Below, piece after piece: positions 41,441 to 46,132 of a stretch of DNA of 46,132 nt. This DNA comes from an uncultured Clostridia bacterium (GTDB taxonomy: Bacteria; Bacillota; Clostridia; Christensenellales; Aristaeellaceae). The DNA lies in contig CAKTXP010000001.1 in assembly GCA_934631055.1 (NCBI GenBank), positions 1 to 46,132 of the forward strand. Reading direction: 5' to 3'. A program made the translations under genes and the position numbers. The notes under the pieces are model-generated. The model saw only the letters and a list, made by a program, of their open reading frames with translations. It did not search any database and was not told the origin of the DNA. Numbering within the stretch: the first letter of the stretch is position 1; each line of letters opens with the position of its first letter.

Positions 41441-42610
41441 ATGTTTTTTTCGGAAAACAACCGATTATCCAAGCCGCATTTTGATTGGCCGCTGCTGATT
41501 GCCAGCTATATGCTTGCGCTCTATGGCGTGCTTGCGATAACGATTGCAAACTATGACCCTTCGCTTGGCTCCGACCGTTCCCTTCAGGATCTGGTCATGG
41601 ACGCTAACAACGGACGTTTGCAGCTGATGTGGGTCGTTGTCAGCATGGTGGTCGTTGCTATCATCATGACGATCAAATACGACATTATCGGTCGGCTCTG
41701 GCCAGTCATCTATGTGGTTGACGTATTATTGCTCGGTTTGGTTTTGACGACATCCAAGATCAACGGCGTCAGCGGCTGGTTCCAGTTTCTGGATCGTACT
41801 TTCCAGCCTTCCGAGCTGGCAAAACTGGCGCTGATTATTACGCTAGCCAAAGCGCTGACAAAGTATCCAGACCGACCTATACCCAATTTCCGTTATTTTA
41901 TTTACATCTGTATGCACTTCGGTATTCCGGCTTTGCTTATTCTGCTTCAGCCGGATATCGGAACGCTGATGGTATTCTGCGTTATTTTCGTTGCACTGCT
42001 GTTTGTTTCCGGCTTTGAAATGCGCTGGATGATTACACTGGGCTGCCTTGTCAGCGCGGCGATCACGCCGGTCATCTTTTACCTTGCCTCTACAAACAAC
42101 TTCCGCTGGCTGCGTCTGGTCGCATTTATTCATCCGGAATCCGATCCGACCGGAAGCAGTTATCAGATCGTCAATTCAAAGATTACTGTTGGTTCCGGCG
42201 GGCTGTATGGAAAGGGAGCATGGGCAGAAGGCACGCTGACGCATTTGAACTATGTTCCGGAAAACCATACCGATTTCATCTTTTCTGTCGTTGGCGAAAC
42301 CCTTGGGTTTGTCGGCGCAATGATCCTGCTGGCATTGTATGCTTTTGTTATTTATCGCATGCTGTTACTGGCGTTTCACACGAATGACAAGTTTGGTCAG
42401 CTGATTATCGTCGGCGTTATGGCGATGCTCCTTTTCCATGTGTTTGAGAATATCGGTATGTGTATTGGCGTTATGCCGATTACGGGTATTCCGCTTCCGT
42501 TTATCAGTTATGGAGGAACCAACCTCGTTGTGAACATGGCTGGCGTGGGCTTGGTATTGAACGTAACACAATACAAGAGTTCTGTTGACCTGAAAACAAA
42601 GCGCTCGTAG
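41441..42610 (+). CDS. rodA: RodA (FtsW/RodA/SpoVE family) peptidoglycan glycosyltransferase
   Basis: The SEDS-family glycosyltransferase that polymerises lipid II in the elongasome with PBP2. The 389-aa protein has about ten membrane helices and the family motifs: QPSELAKLALIITLA, LLQPDIGTLMV, HPESDPTGSSYQIVNSKI and GSGGLYGKG on the long extracytoplasmic loop, and IGVMPITGIPLPFISYGGT near the C-terminus. The preceding mrdA encodes its partner. ATG 41441 follows AAGGAG. FtsW and SpoVE share these motifs, so RodA is chosen by the gene context and the mrdA linkage. Confidence 0.93.
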   Translation: MFFSENNRLSKPHFDWPLLIASYMLALYGVLAITIANYDPSLGSDRSLQDLVMDANNGRLQLMWVVVSMVVVAIIMTIKYDIIGRLWPVIYVVDVLLLGLVLTTSKINGVSGWFQFLDRTFQPSELAKLALIITLAKALTKYPDRPIPNFRYFIYICMHFGIPALLILLQPDIGTLMVFCVIFVALLFVSGFEMRWMITLGCLVSAAITPVIFYLASTNNFRWLRLVAFIHPESDPTGSSYQIVNSKITVGSGGLYGKGAWAEGTLTHLNYVPENHTDFIFSVVGETLGFVGAMILLALYAFVIYRMLLLAFHTNDKFGQLIIVGVMAMLLFHVFENIGMCIGVMPITGIPLPFISYGGTNLVVNMAGVGLVLNVTQYKSSVDLKTKRS

Positions 42611-42668
42611 TTCTCTCTGTCCGATTTCTCGCATAGGGTCTTGCAGGAAATTGGAGGAGGGGAATCTT

Positions 42669-43316
42669 GTGGATGAGCAGAATAAGAAAGTAATCGTTGG
42701 GCAGATGAAGCCCCGCGAACGACAGGCGTGGGAAAAGAGAATCCCACAGAAGAAACGTATAAAATGGGATAAGCGGCTGCTGAGAAAGTCAATTCCTCTG
42801 ACAGCCGCGTTTTTTTGTCTGGGCGTCGCAGCGATAGCAACTGGCGCATATGGAAAAAATATACAATCTGTCTTTGGACAAATGACCGCGCGTTTTGATT
42901 ATGACGACACGCTTGGAAGATTGCAATTCGTCAGTAAGCTCCTGCCGGAAAGCGCAATGGTCTTTTTGACAGGTGAAGATGAAGCGGAAACCTGCGCTTC
43001 TCTCTGGATACAAGATGCACAGGTGACACATGCCTGGAGCGAAAATGAACCCTGGCTTGAATTTGAAGAAATCGGAAACATCAACAGCTGTCTTGCTGGA
43101 GAAATTATGAATACCGTAAAAAACAGGCAAAATGAGTATACAGTACGTGTTCGCCACGAAAACGGCTATGAATCAGTTTACAGCGGTCTGACACAACTGT
43201 TTGTGAGCGAAGGGGAAGAAGTCACCGCAGGACAGGCAATCGGCTGTGCCGAGGGATTTGCTGCATTTGAACTAAGAAAAGATGGTTTATCCATCATGCC
43301 GGTTTTTGGCAGCTGA
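42669..43316 (+). CDS. spoIVFA: SpoIVFA-like protein (inactive M23/LytM domain)
   Basis: In Bacillus, SpoIVFA holds and inhibits the SpoIVFB protease until the forespore signal. The 215-aa protein has a Lys/Arg-rich cytoplasmic start (1-35), one membrane helix (about 41-61) and an extracytoplasmic domain whose end resembles LytM (VRHENGYESVYSGL, then VSEGEEVTAGQAIG). The M23 metal ligands HLH near the end are replaced by FAAFELR, so it should be enzymatically dead, as in SpoIVFA. GTG 42669 is chosen for AGGAGG at 42655-42660; the in-frame TTG at 42651 covers this site. spoIVFB starts seven bases after its stop. Assignment rests on domain structure and gene order. Confidence 0.85.
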   Translation: MDEQNKKVIVGQMKPRERQAWEKRIPQKKRIKWDKRLLRKSIPLTAAFFCLGVAAIATGAYGKNIQSVFGQMTARFDYDDTLGRLQFVSKLLPESAMVFLTGEDEAETCASLWIQDAQVTHAWSENEPWLEFEEIGNINSCLAGEIMNTVKNRQNEYTVRVRHENGYESVYSGLTQLFVSEGEEVTAGQAIGCAEGFAAFELRKDGLSIMPVFGS

Positions 43317-43322
43317 TGAATC

Positions 43323-44189
43323 TTGAAGATTAGAATCCACCCTTCGTTTATCGTATATATAGCGGTTATCTCCGTATTTGCTTCGCTTGAAACAGCTGTC
43401 AGCGCATTCATAGCATTACTTGTCCATGAAATCAGTCATTTTATCGCCTCTAAATGGTTCGGCGAGCGCATTGCAACGCTTGACGTTACACCCTTTGGAG
43501 GCGTTATGACGTATGTACCCGGAAAGAGTCCTCATAAGGGCATTAAAGGATGTATTGTTGCTGCGGCAGGTCCGCTTGGAAATTACGGAATGGTTCTCTT
43601 CCTGTCACAGTCGTTTATGCAAAACTGGATGCAAGCTGAAACTATAAAACAGGCAATAGTCATCAACTTGGGCATGATGTTGCTGAATCTCCTTCCGGCT
43701 CTCCCTCTGGATGGCGGACGCATTGCGTTTTGTACGGGCTACTATCTCTTTTCAATATCATCCATAACGACAGCGCTTTCTTTAGCAGGCATTGCTGTCG
43801 GGTGCGCACTGATTGGATTTGGATTATACGGCGCATGGGTTTTGGGCTGTATCAATGTTTCTTTGCTCATGATTGGCGGCTATCTTATCGTGTATGCACA
43901 GAAAAGCCGCTTCGTACTTCTGACAGAAAATCTCTATACACTTTTGCAGGAAAAACAGCAAAGGGATGAAACACCTGCAAGAGCATATGTACTCTCTGTT
44001 GAGCCGGAAACCACGCTTAAAGACGCACTGTGTGTCGTCGGAAAAGCACCTAGAGTTCTCTTTTATACGAATGATGCTTCGCTGAACTATTGGATTGAAG
44101 ATACTGAAATCATATTAGGATTCTTGCAGGCGCCGGACTCTGATATACACAGCATAATTGAAAAGAAAGGAAACAAGAACTTCAGCTAA
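43323..44189 (+). CDS. spoIVFB: SpoIVFB-like intramembrane site-2 protease
   Basis: An M50 intramembrane metalloprotease; in Bacillus it activates pro-sigma-K in the mother cell. The 288-aa protein has HEISH (35-39) in the second helix, and the third zinc ligand in NLLPALPLDGG (N122, D130) later in the membrane core, as in all S2P enzymes. About six membrane helices fill residues 5-200. A C-terminal soluble part (205-288) resembles a CBS-like region. Starts at TTG 43323, seven bases from the spoIVFA stop with no strong ribosome site, so coupling is likely. spoIVFA-spoIVFB behind mreBCD is the Bacillus order. Confidence 0.9.
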   Translation: MKIRIHPSFIVYIAVISVFASLETAVSAFIALLVHEISHFIASKWFGERIATLDVTPFGGVMTYVPGKSPHKGIKGCIVAAAGPLGNYGMVLFLSQSFMQNWMQAETIKQAIVINLGMMLLNLLPALPLDGGRIAFCTGYYLFSISSITTALSLAGIAVGCALIGFGLYGAWVLGCINVSLLMIGGYLIVYAQKSRFVLLTENLYTLLQEKQQRDETPARAYVLSVEPETTLKDALCVVGKAPRVLFYTNDASLNYWIEDTEIILGFLQAPDSDIHSIIEKKGNKNFS

Positions 44190-44204
44190 AATTCATCCAA
44201 CACC

Positions 44205-44233
44205 TTGAAACATCCATCACTCTGAGATACAAT
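44205..44233 (+). promoter_or_regulatory. Promoter of the DEAD-box helicase gene
   Basis: TTGAAA (44205-44210), 17-bp spacer, TACAAT (44228-44233), five of six bases in each box. Confidence 0.75.
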
Positions 44234-44272
44234 ATTAGAAGAGAATCGAAATAGAATTGCGAGGGCTGAATT

Positions 44273-45466
44273 TTGAGCGAAGTACAGAATACAACAGCAA
44301 CTCATCCGCTCGAAGAGATGGGGATTAGCCGCGAGGTTGTTCAGGCATTTGATTGGATGGGTTTTAAGAGTTTAACGGCTATTCAGGAAAAGTGCATTCC
44401 ATTGATGATGGACGGTCACGATATCATCGCCATTGCACCGACTGGAACGGGAAAGACGCTTGGCTTTGGCATCCCGATGCTGGAATACGTCAATCTCGAT
44501 GATTCGGCTGTCCAAGAGGTCGTTCTGGCGCCAACCAGAGAACTGGCGCAGCAGATCGCTGATGAGTTGACGAATCTGGCTCACTTTATTAAAGGTTTGA
44601 AAATCGCTGTTATCTATGGCGGACAGCCGTTTGCGAAACAAATGAGCGCATTAAACCGCAAACCGCAGATTCTCATTGCAACGCCAGGACGTTTGCTCGA
44701 CCACATGCAGCGGGGCAACATTCGTCTAAACAGTGTCCACACGATGGTGCTTGATGAGGCGGATGAAATGTTGAAAATGGGCTTCGTTCAGGATGTTGAA
44801 AAAATCATTGAGAGTGCGGATCCCAATCGCCAGTTGGTCATGTTCAGCGCAACGACGAATCAGGATGTATTAACGGTTTCGTGGAAATATCAAAAAGACC
44901 CTATTGAAATCGTTGTTCAGGCGCAGGCTGAGAATAAGCCAAATATTACGCAGTATATCATTGAATCTGATCAAAAACAGAAGTATGAACACTTGTTGTA
45001 TCTGCTTGATTCAGATCAATATAAACGCGTCATGATCTTCTGTAATACAAAGGATATGACAGCACGTTTGTGCGAAAGGCTGAAAAAAGCCGGATACAGC
45101 GCGGAATGTCTGCATGGCGATGTTCGACAGGCAATCCGAGATAAAGTCATGTCTGGATATAGAAAAGGTGAATTTGATATCCTTGTCGCGACAGATGTGG
45201 CTGCACGCGGAATTGACGTCGATGATGTCGAAGCGGTCTTTAACTATGATCTACCCGACAAACAGGAATTCTATGTACACCGCATCGGAAGAACGGGTCG
45301 TGCAAAGCGCGCAGGCGTAAGCTTCTCTTTCGTCAGTTTCAGGGACAGCATTCGGATGGATGAGATCCTCAAGTATATTGACAGCAAACCGATTTCTTTG
45401 GTTTTCGATGAATTCGGTACGCTTTGTTATAAAGAGGATAGAAAACCGTTTTTAGAGGATGTATAA
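44273..45466 (+). CDS. DEAD-box RNA helicase
   Basis: An ATP-dependent RNA helicase of the CshA/DeaD type. The 397-aa protein holds the two RecA domains with all motifs: Q motif (F26-Q38, TAIQEKCIPL), I APTGTGKT (55-62), Ia PTRELAQQ (88-95), Ib TPGR (137-140), II DEAD (161-164), III SAT (192-194), V ARGIDVDDV and VI HRIGRTGR. It ends soon after motif VI, without the RNA-binding C-terminal extension of CshA or DbpA, so RNA specificity must come from elsewhere. TTG 44273 follows GAGGG (44261-44265). It has its own promoter and a strong terminator. Confidence 0.96.
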   Translation: MSEVQNTTATHPLEEMGISREVVQAFDWMGFKSLTAIQEKCIPLMMDGHDIIAIAPTGTGKTLGFGIPMLEYVNLDDSAVQEVVLAPTRELAQQIADELTNLAHFIKGLKIAVIYGGQPFAKQMSALNRKPQILIATPGRLLDHMQRGNIRLNSVHTMVLDEADEMLKMGFVQDVEKIIESADPNRQLVMFSATTNQDVLTVSWKYQKDPIEIVVQAQAENKPNITQYIIESDQKQKYEHLLYLLDSDQYKRVMIFCNTKDMTARLCERLKKAGYSAECLHGDVRQAIRDKVMSGYRKGEFDILVATDVAARGIDVDDVEAVFNYDLPDKQEFYVHRIGRTGRAKRAGVSFSFVSFRDSIRMDEILKYIDSKPISLVFDEFGTLCYKEDRKPFLEDV

Positions 45467-45472
45467 AGGCGA

Positions 45473-45512
45473 GGCATCAGCAGAGCGAAAATCCGCTGAT
45501 GCCGCTTTTTTT
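45473..45512 (+). terminator. Terminator of the DEAD-box helicase gene
   Basis: Perfect 9-bp stem GGCATCAGC (45473-45481)/GCTGATGCC (45495-45503), loop 13 nt, then gc and seven T. It also overlaps the 3' end of the minus-strand gene at 45477. Confidence 0.9.
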
Positions 45513-45680
45513 CAAAATGTCAAGGAATTCCATCTCTGTAACTGGAGTCGTTAGAAAGAGTCGAAACGTATCTGTTTCGCAGTCCATCCGCCGAACCTGC
45601 TGCATATTTTCCAGCGCAACCTGTGCGTTTTGACGTGCTTCATTTGTACCGAATAATCGAATGGAACGACAAATCAGCAT
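45477..45680 (-). CDS. Small hypothetical protein, 67 aa
   Basis: A 67-aa frame on the minus strand with ATG 45680 preceded by AGAGG eight bases upstream. The protein starts MLICRSIRLFGTNEA and continues with ENMQQVRRMDC, FRLFLTTPVTEMEF and LDILKKSGISGFSLC. It has balanced composition and ordinary residue use and fills an otherwise empty gap. The alternation of strand and helix suggests a small alpha/beta (ferredoxin-like) fold, but no family or function is recognised. Its last codons lie within the helicase terminator stem. A chance frame cannot be excluded. Confidence 0.6.
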   Translation of the reverse strand: MLICRSIRLFGTNEARQNAQVALENMQQVRRMDCETDTFRLFLTTPVTEMEFLDILKKSGISGFSLC

Positions 45681-45689
45681 AGCGCACAC

Positions 45690-45805
45690 CTCTAAATCTG
45701 GATTAAATTTTCGTGAAACCGTTGCATATTATCGTTATCTGTGATATTCTATATCCAGATGCAAAGATATATTTGTATCGTATGACGAAAGCGAGGGTTT
45801 TAACC
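45690..45805. promoter_or_regulatory. Divergent regulatory region upstream of the DUF1292 gene
   Basis: Contains a weak extended -10 promoter on the plus strand, TTGCAT (45722-45727), 17-bp spacer, TATTCT (45745-45750) preceded by TGA, and a perfect 8-bp inverted repeat ATCTGGAT (45696-45703)/ATCCAGAT (45753-45760) that flanks it. No clear promoter was found for the minus-strand gene. Confidence 0.45.
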
Positions 45806-46102
45806 ATGGATGATATGGAAAAGATGGAAAATGACAACATCATCGTGCTGACTGACGAAGATGGCAACGACGTTGAGTTTGAGTTCTGCGCTTCCATTGA
45901 GTATGAGGGAAATGAGTATGTTGTCCTGCTTCCGACCGAAGAGGATGACGGCGAAGTCGTGATCCTTCAGGTGATGGAAGATGAAGAATCCGATGATGAG
46001 GATGAAGTGACTTACGTCGGCGTAGACGACGAAGATGTACTCCAGAAGGTATTTGATATCTTCAAAGAGCAGGCTGGCGACGAATTCGATTTTGACGAAT
46101 AA
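45806..46102 (+). CDS. DUF1292 family protein (YrzB-like)
   Basis: A 98-aa, very acidic cytoplasmic protein: NIIVLTDEDGNDVEFEFCASIEY-type start, then EGNEYVVLLPTEEDDGEVVILQV and an Asp/Glu-rich stretch before a short helix (VLQKVFDIFKEQ). This is the DUF1292 family, found in most Firmicutes; its function is unknown. In Bacillus the homologue yrzB lies with yrzL and yrrK (ruvX), which may follow beyond the window. ATG 45806 follows GAGGG (45793-45797); an open frame runs back to 45713 but crosses the promoter and has no ribosome site. Confidence 0.92.
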   Translation: MDDMEKMENDNIIVLTDEDGNDVEFEFCASIEYEGNEYVVLLPTEEDDGEVVILQVMEDEESDDEDEVTYVGVDDEDVLQKVFDIFKEQAGDEFDFDE

Positions 46103-46132
46103 TTTCTTCTCTGTTCAAAGAACATAATACTG

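Noticed and set aside
1..46132. tRNA, rRNA, CRISPR array, transposase or prophage genes
   Set aside because: Reading both strands showed no tRNA T-loop patterns, rRNA, spaced repeat array or mobile-element proteins.

Overview
The window looks like a stretch of chromosome from an endospore-forming, Gram-positive-type member of the Clostridia. The evidence is sigma-A-type promoters, strong AGGAGG ribosome sites, GTG and TTG starts, a spoIVFA/spoIVFB pair behind mreBCD, a Firmicutes-type YlbF protein and a DUF1292 protein. No rRNA, tRNA, CRISPR, insertion sequence or prophage gene was seen, and gene order and base use look even throughout. It is mainly a housekeeping region, so claims of novelty below are modest.

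Layout. 1-1911: 3' part of a secreted protein with a Pro/Thr-rich tandem-repeat stalk and a PQQ-type beta-propeller. 1997-3493: glycerol kinase. 3853-6711: dnaG-rpoD (primase and primary sigma factor). 6935-11191: an uncharacterised exporter-like trio (812-aa membrane protein, ABC ATPase, ABC-2 permease). 11413-12483: branched-chain aminotransferase behind a textbook promoter with GATTC repeats. 12629-15435: unknown 345-aa protein, RluA-type pseudouridine synthase, HAD phosphatase. 15501-18725 (minus strand): lgt with an extra C-terminal membrane domain, pncB, recX. 18946-19575: upp. 19700-21680: membrane-anchored GT2 glycosyltransferase and a QueG-like iron-sulfur protein. 21715-33224: one long co-directional cluster for RNA processing and modification and for mismatch repair (B12-type radical SAM, DUF2344, rng, miaB, ylbF, mutS, mutL, miaA). 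33312-33878: Cys-rich, possibly spore-coat protein with a sigma-K-like promoter. 33968-34540: xpt. 34740-44189: maf-mreBCD-mrdA-minD-like-rodA-spoIVFA-spoIVFB, a cell-shape and sporulation cluster. 44273-45466: DEAD-box helicase. 45477-45680 (minus): small hypothetical gene. 45806-46102: DUF1292 protein.

How the genes work together. Three phosphoribosyltransferases (pncB, upp, xpt) give nicotinate, uracil and xanthine salvage. miaA and miaB together build ms2i6A37 on tRNA, and the RluA enzyme and possibly the QueG-like protein also act on RNA. MreBCD, PBP2 and RodA form the elongasome that builds lateral wall. SpoIVFA and SpoIVFB would control pro-sigma-K processing, and a sigma-K-like promoter lies about 10 kb upstream in front of the Cys-rich gene.

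Best leads for a second look: the MinD-like ATPase, which stands without minC or minE, has Ser at the position of the catalytic Asp40 and lacks the C-terminal membrane helix; the Cys-rich putative coat gene with a sigma-K-like promoter; the Lgt fusion; and the 6935-11191 ABC trio.
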